Positions 27,016-35,095 of a DNA stretch of 64,000 nucleotides are shown here, one piece after another (positions within the stretch are counted from its first letter, which is position 1; every line of letters begins with the position of its first letter). Made by a program: the position numbers and the translations under genes. Location: the NCBI GenBank assembly GCA_028285035.1, contig JANQQF010000156.1, positions 85,162 through 149,161 of the forward strand, given 5' to 3'. Below the pieces are notes generated by a model, which made no database searches, was not told where the DNA came from, and saw only the letters and a list, made by a program, of their open reading frames with translations. The stretch comes from Phycisphaerae bacterium (GTDB lineage Bacteria > Chloroflexota > Anaerolineae > 4572-78 > J111).

Positions 27016-28272
27016 ATGACAATTGAGGCACCTAACAATTGGTTTATCCAACAACTGCGTATGGTTTTAACCCATTTGTATGACCCATCTGTATTACGAA
27101 ACAATGCTTTGGTAACATTATTTGGTTTGGAGCAACGGCATAACACAGTGACCGCACTACGAACGACATTGACCGAAGCAATTGAGTCACTTCGGCCAAC
27201 GCAATCAACTCCGGTCGATGCCAAAAGTTGGCGGGTGTATCAGGTTTTACGTCGACGGTATATTGAGCAGGTCAGTCAACGTGAGGTAGCGGCTGATCTC
27301 GGTCTGAGTGTGCGCCAATTGCAGCGCGAGGAAAAAGCAGCCCGGCAGGTGTTGGCCGATTATTTGTGGAATGCTTATCATTTGGATGAGTCTAAGTTAG
27401 AGGTACTAACGGGTAATAAACCCTCAAAAGAACCTATCTCTGCTTCACAATCCCCAACTCCTGCCCAAGAATTAGAGTGGTTAAGAACCTCGGTTCCGCT
27501 TGAAAAAGTAGATGTGGGTGAGGTCATTGAGGAGACATTAAAAACGATTGCACCCTTGCAAATGTCAATGGGGGTAACCATAACTTATAACAGGGCAGAC
27601 GAATCACACCACCTGCTGGCACGGCTCCCTTTATTGCGCCAGGCTTTGGTTAACATCTTGAGTGAGGCTATTGGTATCTCAGTCAATGGGAGCATTGATA
27701 TTCAAGTTATCCCTATCGCCCAACATCTAGAAATTTATATCCGCGCCCACCAAAACCAATCGCCTCAATCTCATAAAGTCACTGAAGGTTTGGAAATGGC
27801 TGAAAATCTACTTCAACTGTGTCGTGGCTCGATGGAACGCCTGCCTTTAAGTGATAAGGAGATTTTCGCGGTGAAGCTCACCTTTGTCGGCAATACCCTG
27901 GCAACAATTCTTGTTATTGATGACAACGCCGACACTTTGCAGCTCTTTCAACGATATTTATCAGGCAGCCAATATCGCTTTATCGGGACACAAAATGCGG
28001 CTGAGGGCTTCACCTTGGCCCAAGAGTTATCGCCCCAGGTGATCATTCTCGATGTGATGATGCCAGAGCAGGATGGGTGGGCGGTTTTAGGACAATTTCG
28101 AGAACATCCAAAAACACAGGATGCCCTCATCATTATCTGCACGATTCTGCCTCAGGAGGAGTTGGCCTTAACCTTGGGAGCGGGTGGCTTTCTTCGCAAG
28201 CCAGTTAGTCGGACAACGCTTTTGTCAACATTGGACCATCATTTTGACCCACCGTCGATAGCGTCTGACTGA
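27016..28272 (+). CDS. Response regulator with HTH, degenerate kinase-like middle and C-terminal receiver
   Basis: A 418-residue regulator with unusual order. Residues about 60-115 hold a helix-turn-helix of sigma-factor type (QREVAADLGLSVRQLQREEKAARQ). The middle (about 160-290) resembles a worn GHKL ATP-binding domain, with helix residues for dimerisation but no clear N box or G boxes. The C terminus (about 298-410) is a receiver domain with DDN and phospho-acceptor Asp346 in ILDVMMPEQDGW, then the Lys of GFLRKPVS. It diverges from the sugar transporter genes, a possible target, and its 3' end overlaps the sensor kinase gene by 68 bp, a possible partner. Both links are inferred. Confidence 0.8.
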   Translation: MTIEAPNNWFIQQLRMVLTHLYDPSVLRNNALVTLFGLEQRHNTVTALRTTLTEAIESLRPTQSTPVDAKSWRVYQVLRRRYIEQVSQREVAADLGLSVRQLQREEKAARQVLADYLWNAYHLDESKLEVLTGNKPSKEPISASQSPTPAQELEWLRTSVPLEKVDVGEVIEETLKTIAPLQMSMGVTITYNRADESHHLLARLPLLRQALVNILSEAIGISVNGSIDIQVIPIAQHLEIYIRAHQNQSPQSHKVTEGLEMAENLLQLCRGSMERLPLSDKEIFAVKLTFVGNTLATILVIDDNADTLQLFQRYLSGSQYRFIGTQNAAEGFTLAQELSPQVIILDVMMPEQDGWAVLGQFREHPKTQDALIIICTILPQEELALTLGAGGFLRKPVSRTTLLSTLDHHFDPPSIASD

Positions 28273-30418
28273 GCATTTCAATAATTTTTAGCAATTGATG
28301 AGCTGAGATACCACCGCTCTGAGTGACGGCTAAGGCATTGCTCACAATCGGCTGGCCAAGCGGGTCACGGGTTGACACAACAATGGTTGGGATCGGACGC
28401 AGGGCTGGCTTCTGATTTTTTTGTTCCAAAAATTGAAAGCCATTCATTCTAGGCATCATCAAATCGAGCAAGATCGCCTCAACTTGATGATCATCGAGAA
28501 TATCCAACGCCTCCTGACCATCCCTAGCCAGTAAGACCTGATAGCCCCGATCGGCTGACGCCAACATACGACCAAATAACTGAAGGACATCCGGCTCATC
28601 ATCAACAATCAGAATCTTTCCGTCTATAACTTCAAGTTGATCTAATGCAGTAAGTAATTCCTCTCTAGAGATCGGTTTAACTAACTGTTTAGATACTCCA
28701 GATAGAGATACTTCGTGCATACTGGGCACATCACAAATGATAACGGGCGTACCAGTGGGCAACGTTGTTGGGTTAAATTTAGTCAGGGTTTGTGCCACTG
28801 AGGCGTCATTGATCAGGAGGGCTTGGGCTGGTGTATCTGATAAAACTGCCAATGCGGATTCTAGCGTCGTCGTGGGCACAATTTCAATGCCATCTTGATA
28901 GCGTGCCAACAGGCGTTGAACAGCCCCATCCTTCTCAAGCAAGACAAATCTTGGAGCAACCTTGAGCTTTGGCACTTTCGAGGGCCTTGTTCGCTCTACA
29001 TACTCCCAGTCTGGATTGATATTTTGCAGAAAATCTTCCTCATCTGAAAAGAGAGGAGTCAGTGGCAGGTGAAAGAAAATGGTTGTCCCAACATTTTTTT
29101 CACTTTCCAGCCATATCTTGCCCTCGTGCAGTTCAATAAACCGCTTGCTGATACTCAGTCCCAAACCAGTGCCTCCATATCGACGCCGAAGCGAGCCATC
29201 AATTTGCTGAAATGGTTCAAATAGTTTGTCAAGGTCCTTGAGGGCGATCCCTGCGCCAGTATCGGAGACAGCGACCATCAATTTAGCGGATTCCTGCCAA
29301 ACTTTTACTTGAACACCGCCCTGTTCCGTGAAGCGGCCCGCATTACTAAATAAATTGAGCAAAACTTCCCGAATCCGCGTTCGGTCGCAAACCACGAGCG
29401 GCAAATGATCTTCGATGGTCACCTTTAAGTAGAGATCCTTTGACTCAAAAAGTGGTCGTACCGCCACAGCTGCTGCCTCAACCAGTGCCTCAAAATCAAC
29501 TGCTTCTTTGGTCAAAGCCATCTGTTTAGCATCAATTTGGCTCAAATCCAGCACATCATCAATCAAATGAGAGAGATGCTCTGCATTTCGATGGATCACT
29601 GCCAAGTCGGCCAGCAAGGCAGGTGGAATTTTGCTACCGTACAACTCTGGGGCTTGCAGCATTGTTTCGCTGAAGCCTGTAATCATATTCAATGGCGTAC
29701 GCAATTCATGACTGACATTAGCCACAAACTCCTCTTTAGTCCGCCGCGCGTCCTCAGCCTCCATTCGCAAACTTCGAGCCAGTTGATTGAGGCGGGTCAA
29801 TTGTAGATTAGCTCGCCCTAAATCTTCCAACGCTTGGGCCCGTTCTAAACGGTAATCTCGATCCGCTTCGATAAGCGCCTGTTCTCGCTGAAAATAATTC
29901 CAGACCCAATCACGCAGATGATTAATCCGATAATAGACCAGATAAACCACCCCTAACATCCCCCAAATGCCAAGAAGTACAGGACCAAGGTCGATAAAAG
30001 GATCATCAATTACAAGCTGGTTTGAAATAAAAAGCAACCAGATTGTTTCAATCCCAGCTGTAATAATTGCAGCCGGGATACTGACCAATGACGCAGCCAA
30101 AATGATGGGAAACACTGCAAAAACGAGTAAACCTGTCACGCCCAGCCAAAGTTGAGTCAGATATAGGCCGTTAAGCAGAATCGGCACCATCATCCAACGC
30201 CCAGCCTCCACCTGCCAACGATGCATCAACCAGGCGGTCAAGGTCAGCGCATAAAATGAAAATAAGGTATATTCGAGGACAGCGAGAGGATAAGCTAAAA
30301 TTTCTCCCAGAATAAACAACAACACCCCTAACAGTACCAAGGTGATGAGTACGGGTTGGATTGCGATTTGCAAATCGGTCTCAAATCCTGTTCTATGTTT
30401 ATTCATTACTTGCCCCAT
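28205..30418 (-). CDS. Membrane hybrid histidine kinase with two receiver-like domains
   Basis: A 737-residue sensor kinase. Residues about 15-180 form six or so membrane segments, a built-in sensor without a clear outside domain. A coiled coil (about 185-225) leads to the dimerisation domain with phospho-His237 (VSHELRTPLN). The ATPase domain (about 340-460) shows NLFSNAGRF, DTGAGI and GGTGLGLSI. Next is a worn receiver (about 480-590, no clear phospho-Asp) and a complete receiver (about 597-715) with DDE, Asp652 in LLDLMMPRMNGF. It converges with the response-regulator gene and shares 68 bp of 3' sequence, so their antisense ends could affect each other. Confidence 0.9.
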   Translation of the reverse strand: MGQVMNKHRTGFETDLQIAIQPVLITLVLLGVLLFILGEILAYPLAVLEYTLFSFYALTLTAWLMHRWQVEAGRWMMVPILLNGLYLTQLWLGVTGLLVFAVFPIILAASLVSIPAAIITAGIETIWLLFISNQLVIDDPFIDLGPVLLGIWGMLGVVYLVYYRINHLRDWVWNYFQREQALIEADRDYRLERAQALEDLGRANLQLTRLNQLARSLRMEAEDARRTKEEFVANVSHELRTPLNMITGFSETMLQAPELYGSKIPPALLADLAVIHRNAEHLSHLIDDVLDLSQIDAKQMALTKEAVDFEALVEAAAVAVRPLFESKDLYLKVTIEDHLPLVVCDRTRIREVLLNLFSNAGRFTEQGGVQVKVWQESAKLMVAVSDTGAGIALKDLDKLFEPFQQIDGSLRRRYGGTGLGLSISKRFIELHEGKIWLESEKNVGTTIFFHLPLTPLFSDEEDFLQNINPDWEYVERTRPSKVPKLKVAPRFVLLEKDGAVQRLLARYQDGIEIVPTTTLESALAVLSDTPAQALLINDASVAQTLTKFNPTTLPTGTPVIICDVPSMHEVSLSGVSKQLVKPISREELLTALDQLEVIDGKILIVDDEPDVLQLFGRMLASADRGYQVLLARDGQEALDILDDHQVEAILLDLMMPRMNGFQFLEQKNQKPALRPIPTIVVSTRDPLGQPIVSNALAVTQSGGISAHQLLKIIEMLSQTLSTVGQNDGPMLTKALSD

Positions 30419-30595
30419 TCACTGGTAACGCTGAATTGAATTGACAGGTCCAGTGTAATCGTTAACGACAAGGTTGTAAAATTGCTAGATTTCTTCATTA
30501 CTTGGAGGTATCTTTTACTAAACCCTTAATCCTCTTGTAATATCTAGCCCTTACAATTATTCTAATCCTAGAATAATTAACGAAAGGAATGGATT

Positions 30596-31303
30596 ATGGG
30601 TATCTTTAGTAAAGATCGAGTAATTGAAACATTAACCACACCGCCGATTGATTTGGCCGTACCGGATCATCTGGAGACAGCGACACTGGCCTTAGGCTGA
30701 TTCTGGGGGCCAGACGCCCAGTTTGGGAGTCTAAAAGGCGTGTATCGCACCCGGGTTGGCTACACCGGCGGCAAGAAGCTCAATCCCAGCTACTACAGCT
30801 TGGGCAATCACACCGAGGCCTTGCAGATTGATTTTGATCCGAACCAAATTTCATTTGAGGAATTGCTAGCGATGTTCTGGGATGGACACAATCCAACGCG
30901 AGGCGCTTGGAGCACCCAGTACAAAGCAGCCTTGTGGGTTCACAGTGAGGAGCAACGAGAAATCGCCGAGCGATCGAAAGTAATGATTGCCAAGGAAAAA
31001 ACGGGCAAATGGTTTAACCGCAAGATCCAAACCGAAATCCTGCCCGCGACGACGTTCTATCTGGCCGAGGATTACCACCACAAATATTTAGCCCAACATT
31101 CACCCCGCGTCTGGGGCGACATCCTCGAAATGTATCGCGATGATACAATAGGCTGGATCAACTCCACGGCAGCGGCCCGCTTGAATGGCTACGTCGGCGG
31201 CTACTCGACGATGGCACGGCTGGAAGACGAGATCGACAGCTTGGGCTTGTCCGAGAAGGGGCAAGAGGAGTTAGTGAAGACGGTCAAACGATTTAAGAAG
31301 TAG
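30596..31303 (+). CDS. msrA: Peptide methionine sulfoxide reductase MsrA with in-frame TGA at the catalytic Cys (candidate selenoprotein)
   Basis: Read through one TGA (30698-30700), this gives a 235-residue MsrA. The ATG at 30596 has AGGA 8 bases upstream. In MsrA the catalytic Cys is in GCFWG; here the codons read G-TGA-FWG at residue 35, exactly at that Cys. Both sides are intact MsrA sequence (VGYTGGKKLNPSYYSLGNHTEALQIDFDP; FYLAEDYHHKYLAQH). There is no Cys anywhere in the protein, as expected for a one-chalcogen enzyme. A hairpin 11 bases after the TGA fits a bacterial SECIS. Selenocysteine MsrA is known in other organisms. The alternative is a recent Cys-to-stop mutation, giving a pseudogene. 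It repairs oxidised methionine. Confidence 0.72.
30712..30732 (+). promoter_or_regulatory. Candidate bacterial SECIS element in msrA
   Basis: AGAC and CCCA pair with TGGG and GTCT around one G/A mismatch and a GTT loop. The loop begins 20 bases after the TGA and its first base is G. Known bacterial SECIS hairpins have the loop about 16-37 bases after the UGA with a G at the first or second loop position, so the fit is good. Confidence 0.6.
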
Positions 31304-31334
31304 CTTCGACATAATCAGTAAAATTTAACGAAAC

Positions 31335-31751
31335 TTACTTTAATAAAGGCTCTGACAGAAAACCGGCTTGAATAAAATGTCGGTCAAACGCCAGAGCCGT
31401 TTTGATTATGCGATCGGTCATAACAACAAAGGAGATACAGTCGGTGAGCGAATATTGCTTATCTTGATGTTTTTGAAAATACACCCAGCCCACCAAGAAT
31501 AACGCTTCATCAACTTGAATTACTTCGACACTTGGACTTTGCAGTAGATTATTGCCCACTTCCACAGCTTTGTCATGAAATCCACGGCTGTTAAAATAGG
31601 TCACTACTTCATCAAAAACATATGAAGTGGTAGTCAAAGGGGGTAGATTTGAGGTTAGTTGTTGCCAATGGTTTTTGGCTGTTTGATGATTTTGGTCGTT
31701 GGCCAATTCCAAGGCTAACAGATAACTGGTGTCAACAAAGTGTGCGTTCAT
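31335..31751 (-). CDS. PIN-domain protein, VapC-like toxin
   Basis: A 138-residue PIN-domain nuclease of the length usual for VapC. Acidic metal-binding residues appear in order: Asp7 (FVDTSYLLAL), a Glu in SYVFDEVVTYF, an Asp in SLTDCISFVVM and an Asp in ALAFDRHF. Such toxins cut tRNA or rRNA when free of antitoxin. The start overlaps the antitoxin-like gene by 4 bp, the standard arrangement. The pair lies between the full msrA and the duplicated msrA end. Toxicity is inferred from family. Confidence 0.85.
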   Translation of the reverse strand: MNAHFVDTSYLLALELANDQNHQTAKNHWQQLTSNLPPLTTTSYVFDEVVTYFNSRGFHDKAVEVGNNLLQSPSVEVIQVDEALFLVGWVYFQKHQDKQYSLTDCISFVVMTDRIIKTALAFDRHFIQAGFLSEPLLK

Positions 31752-32017
31752 TGACTGTAGAGGTAGGTATCGTGATGAATAGAAGCATCAGTTACATCTT
31801 CAGTCACGGGATATGTGCCAAGCTGTAAGATAGGATCACTCAACTGTTCTGGAGCTTGCTGATTGATATCTGTTGTAGTTGGCGATGTTACACCAGCTTT
31901 AGCTCGTAAGAACGTGACAAACTCAGCCAGCAATTTAAGACTTTCCACGGGCAAATTGTCCAAAGCAGTAATGATTTCCGCTTTCAAGCGTTGTATGTTT
32001 TGAGCCATATCATCCAT
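31748..32017 (-). CDS. Antitoxin-like partner of the PIN-domain protein
   Basis: An 89-residue acidic protein. The N-terminal helix pair (IQRLKAEIITALDNLPVESLKLLAEFVTFLRAK) resembles DUF2281-type antitoxins, and the flexible C-terminal part (PVTEDVTDASIHHDTYLYSQ) probably wraps the toxin. It precedes and overlaps the PIN gene by 4 bp. It lacks an obvious AbrB or ribbon-helix DNA-binding motif, so autoregulation is uncertain. Confidence 0.7.
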   Translation of the reverse strand: MDDMAQNIQRLKAEIITALDNLPVESLKLLAEFVTFLRAKAGVTSPTTTDINQQAPEQLSDPILQLGTYPVTEDVTDASIHHDTYLYSQ

Positions 32018-32208
32018 CCCATCAATATAGAGCTAAGTTATCTACTGCCATATTCACAGTAATTTTACCTATTGATACAGCATTGTACAAGTTGTTGTCG
32101 GTTTGATCATTCAGCACGTACGTTCAAGCTAAGGGAACGAAGAATCCTGGCTAACTCAATCCTACAATTCTAAACGTATAGTTAACACAAAACCTATTTG
32201 TCGATTGT

Positions 32209-32445
32209 ATGGATTACCACCACAAATATTTAGCCCAACATTCACCCCGCGTCTGGGGCGACATCCTCGAAATGTATCGCGATGATACAATGGGCTGGAT
32301 CAACTCCACGGCAGCGACCCGCTTGAATGGCTACGTCAGCGGCTACTCGACGATGGCGCAGTTGGAGGAGGAGATTGATAGTTTGGGCTTGTCGGAAAAG
32401 GGGCAAGAAGAACTGGTGAAGACGGTCCAGCGGTTCAAACGATGA
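32209..32445 (+). pseudogene. Duplicated 3' end of msrA
   Basis: Bases 32212-32445 repeat msrA 31070-31303 without gaps (234 bp). The first 147 bp differ at only 3 sites, then differences become frequent, many of them synonymous. The 78-residue frame starting at ATG 32209 covers only the C-terminal third of MsrA and lacks the catalytic region, so it is a fragment. The toxin-antitoxin pair lies between the two copies. The mixed divergence suggests gene conversion or recombination between two msrA paralogues. Confidence 0.85.
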
Positions 32446-32464
32446 GTTAATTGCATAATGTAAC

Positions 32465-32500
32465 AAAAGGCCTGGCCAGATAACTTGGTCGGGCCTTTTT
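32465..32500 (+). terminator. Rho-independent terminator after the msrA fragment
   Basis: AAAAGGCC-TGGCCA (32465-32478) pairs with TTGGTC-GGGCCTTTT (32485-32499) with a few G-U pairs, followed by T. It was probably the terminator of the original second msrA copy. Confidence 0.8.
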
Positions 32501-32559
32501 GATTCATCCAAAGTGATCGACTATATTAAGGCACCTTCATTCAAAAGGATTAGGCCATC

Positions 32560-33435
32560 ATGATTGATTTAACACCCCCGAACTATCCCGACGTCACAGT
32601 TCGCCAGCTCGCCAGCTTTGCTTGGCCTGATGACAAAGCGTGTGGGGTGACCATCGGCTGGCACGTCGATGGGGAGGCGGGGCCGGTCTTTTGGGAGCGG
32701 GAAAAAGCCCCGCAGCATTTGGGAGCAATGTCCGAGGCGGCGTATGGGATCACCACGGCTCTCCCCCGTATTTTGGAACTTCACCGCCGTTTTGAAATCC
32801 CCGCCACCTTCTTTGTCCCCGCTCACGTCGCGGAACGGTATCCCCACATAATCGAACAAATTCTGACAGCGGGACACGAAATTGGACATCACGGTTATAT
32901 GCACGAAAATGTCTTTGATTTATCTTTGGCAGATGAGCAAGCCATATTTGAACACGCCAACGACATTCTGCGCCAATTGACCGGACAAGCCCCACGCGGT
33001 TGGAGCGCGCCGGGCTGGGGGGTGACGGCGCAGACATTGCAGATCATCGGTGAGTTGGGGATGATTTACGATGGCAGTTTGATGGATCATGATCGCCCAT
33101 ATTTTGTGGGCGATAGCGCGGGCGAAATCGTTGAGTTACCAATCAGTATGGTATTGGATGATTGGGCGATGTTTGGGGGCGGTATCTTTCCCTACAGCCC
33201 AGCCCAAATTATGCCCGCTGATCACGCCCGCCAAATTTGGCAAGAAGAGTTTGACGGGCTGCGGCACTATGGCGGCTTGTTCCACAGCACCTTTCATCCG
33301 AATTTAACCGGTCGGCCTGGTCGATTGTTGATGTTGGCGCAACTGTTCGAATATATGCGCTTGTTTGATGATGTCTGGTGGGGGACCTGCGAGCAGGCTG
33401 CAGAATGGGTGTTGAGGTTGGATATAGCTAATTGA
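32560..33435 (+). CDS. Polysaccharide deacetylase family protein (NodB-type)
   Basis: A 291-residue cytoplasmic-looking deacetylase without a signal peptide. The NodB fold is supported by IPATFFVPAHVAERYP, then the metal-binding GHEIGHHGYMHEN (HxxxxH type) and APRGWSAPGWGVT. The usual first Asp pair is replaced by WHVDGE. Close relatives of this soluble form act on cyclic amides or allantoin/imide-like substrates as well as sugars, so the substrate is open. AGGA precedes the ATG. It is the first of several plus-strand metabolic genes. Confidence 0.88.
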   Translation: MIDLTPPNYPDVTVRQLASFAWPDDKACGVTIGWHVDGEAGPVFWEREKAPQHLGAMSEAAYGITTALPRILELHRRFEIPATFFVPAHVAERYPHIIEQILTAGHEIGHHGYMHENVFDLSLADEQAIFEHANDILRQLTGQAPRGWSAPGWGVTAQTLQIIGELGMIYDGSLMDHDRPYFVGDSAGEIVELPISMVLDDWAMFGGGIFPYSPAQIMPADHARQIWQEEFDGLRHYGGLFHSTFHPNLTGRPGRLLMLAQLFEYMRLFDDVWWGTCEQAAEWVLRLDIAN

Positions 33436-33443
33436 TCGTAATT

Positions 33444-33529
33444 ATGTCATACCCGAATGAAGTTATCGGGTATCCACTGACCGGGGCCAATAGACGGTGG
33501 ATTCCCGCTACAAGCACGCGGAATGACAT
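33444..33529. repeat. Cloverleaf-like dispersed repeat
   Basis: A 7-bp outer stem (ATGTCAT 33444-33450 with ATGACAT 33523-33529) encloses three abutting hairpins: ACCCGA/TCGGGT (33451-33471), ATCCAC/GTGGAT (33472-33502) and a TTCC-GC/GCGGAA arm (33502-33523, one bulge). The arms resemble the common GTCATTCCCGC...GCGGGAATGAC dispersed repeat. It is not a tRNA: no anticodon or T-loop consensus is present. Confidence 0.65.
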
Positions 33530-33553
33530 GCTCCAAAGGTTCTTTCTTTTTTA

Positions 33554-33576
33554 GAAGGCTAGCAACTAGCCTTCTC
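33554..33576. repeat. Perfect 10-bp hairpin
   Basis: AGAAGGCTAG (33554-33563) pairs with CTAGCCTTCT (33567-33576) around CAA. It lies before the DUF5680 gene. A T run precedes rather than follows it, so terminator function on the plus strand is doubtful. Confidence 0.5.
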
Positions 33577-33615
33577 GGTTTCTTGAAATGACATTTAACT
33601 AAATGGAGCAACCTT

Positions 33616-34062
33616 ATGCAAGAATTAATCGATTTTCTCGTCGAGGCACGACGCATCACCTACGCCATCCCCTATGGCACGCCCATCGGCGATGGGACAG
33701 AGCAGATGGTGTATGATCGCGATGAGTGGGGCTATCGGGATCGCTATGCGGGGCAAAATCCGTATGGCGGGCACGAGCTGGTCTGGCGCAATGGGCAGGT
33801 GATTTGGATGAAAAATTATATCGCCGAAGTCGTGGCCGATTTGCGGCCAATGGCCGAAATCTACGATTTTCAGCGGGAGGTGCTAGGCCAGCCCGACCCC
33901 GAACATCTGATGCGGGGGCCAGCCCATTACGCCAACGGCCTGTATCGCTACAACAACACCATCGCGGGCGATCTTGCATTTTTCACTGGGCAAGAAAAAA
34001 TCTATTACGATGACACCGAAGTTTATCGGATGACCTTTCATGGGGGGCTGATTGGTAGTTGA
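33616..34062 (+). CDS. DUF5680 domain protein
   Basis: A 148-residue soluble protein matching the DUF5680 type, with GGHELVWRNGQVIWMKNYIAEV and an end rich in Tyr and Gly. The family is often fused to or found beside XRE regulators, but no HTH is seen here. GGAG precedes the ATG. Function unknown; the composition suggests a small ligand-binding or enzyme-like fold. It lies between the deacetylase and aldo/keto reductase genes. Confidence 0.8.
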   Translation: MQELIDFLVEARRITYAIPYGTPIGDGTEQMVYDRDEWGYRDRYAGQNPYGGHELVWRNGQVIWMKNYIAEVVADLRPMAEIYDFQREVLGQPDPEHLMRGPAHYANGLYRYNNTIAGDLAFFTGQEKIYYDDTEVYRMTFHGGLIGS

Positions 34063-34097
34063 GGGGCACATCAAAATCAGAATTTGAGATAAACCGT

Positions 34098-35078
34098 ATG
34101 AAATATAAGAGATTAGGAAAAAGTGGGCTGAAAGTATCCCAAATTTGTTTAGGGATGATGAGCTATGGCACCCCGAAATGGCGAGAGTGGGTGATGGATG
34201 AGCCAGAGAGCCGAGATTTTATCAAAGCGGCCTTGGAGGCAGGGATCAACTTCTTCGACACCGCCGACTTTTATTCACAAGGTGTCAGTGAAGAAGTAAC
34301 GGGTCGGGCCTTACGTGACTTCGCTCGGCGACAGGATGTCATCATTGCTACTAAATTCTTTTATGCGATGAGCGATGATGTGAATGATCAAGGAATGTCC
34401 CGCCACCACATTATGAACGCAGTTGAAAATTCATTGCGTCGCTTGGGCACCGATTACATCGATCTTTACATCGTCCACCGCCTTGATCCCGAGACACCCT
34501 TGGAAGAGATGCTAGAAGCGATGAGCGACTTGGTCCGCTCCAGCAAAGTACATTACATCGGTGCCTCATCAATGGCGGCGTGGGAATTCAGCCAATGCCT
34601 GTATCTCTCCGAACTGCGGGGTTGGTCGCGCTTTATCTCAATGCAGAACCACTACAATTTGATCTACCGCGAGGAAGAGCGGGAGATGATGCCGTTGTGC
34701 TTGGATCAAGGAATCGGCGTCACCCCCTATAGCCCCTTGGCCCGAGGTGTTTTGGCTGGTAGCAAAAAACGCTTTGAGACAGGGACCAAGCGCACCAAGT
34801 CAGACGTTTTTATTGAAGATTACTATTTCCAGGAATCGGATGCCGTGATCGTCGAGCGAGTCGTTGAACTGGCCACAAAAAAAGAGGTCACTCCAGCTCA
34901 AATCGCCCTGGCCTGGGTCTTACATCAGCCTGGGGTCGCCTCCTCTATTGTCGGAGCAACAAAAATACATCATTTGGAGCAAGCCATAGGGGCATTGGAT
35001 ATAACCCTTTCGGCGGAAGACCTGGCATTCCTCGAGAAGCCTTATGTGCCACATCCGGTGATCGGGCCGGAGCGATAG
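34098..35078 (+). CDS. Aldo/keto reductase
   Basis: A 326-residue NADPH-dependent aldo/keto reductase from the ATG at 34098, which gives the usual MKYKRLGKSGLKVSQICLG start; a TTG at 34059 is less likely. The catalytic tetrad is visible: Asp and Tyr in INFFDTADFYSQG, Lys in IIATKFFY, and His in DLYIVHRLD. The C-terminal SSIVGATKIHHLEQAI segment binds the cofactor phosphate. Family members reduce aldehydes and ketones; the substrate is not known. It lies 17 bp before an MFS transporter gene, so uptake or export of a related compound is possible. Confidence 0.93.
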   Translation: MKYKRLGKSGLKVSQICLGMMSYGTPKWREWVMDEPESRDFIKAALEAGINFFDTADFYSQGVSEEVTGRALRDFARRQDVIIATKFFYAMSDDVNDQGMSRHHIMNAVENSLRRLGTDYIDLYIVHRLDPETPLEEMLEAMSDLVRSSKVHYIGASSMAAWEFSQCLYLSELRGWSRFISMQNHYNLIYREEEREMMPLCLDQGIGVTPYSPLARGVLAGSKKRFETGTKRTKSDVFIEDYYFQESDAVIVERVVELATKKEVTPAQIALAWVLHQPGVASSIVGATKIHHLEQAIGALDITLSAEDLAFLEKPYVPHPVIGPER

Positions 35079-35095
35079 GTTAACCCGATCCAAAT

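Noticed and set aside
30740..31303. msrA starting at GTG 30740
   Set aside because: This start would lose the catalytic FWG region and has no ribosome site; MsrA sequence clearly continues upstream through the TGA.
33444..33529. tRNA gene
   Set aside because: The cloverleaf lacks the T-loop GTTC, the D-loop GG and a proper anticodon arm.
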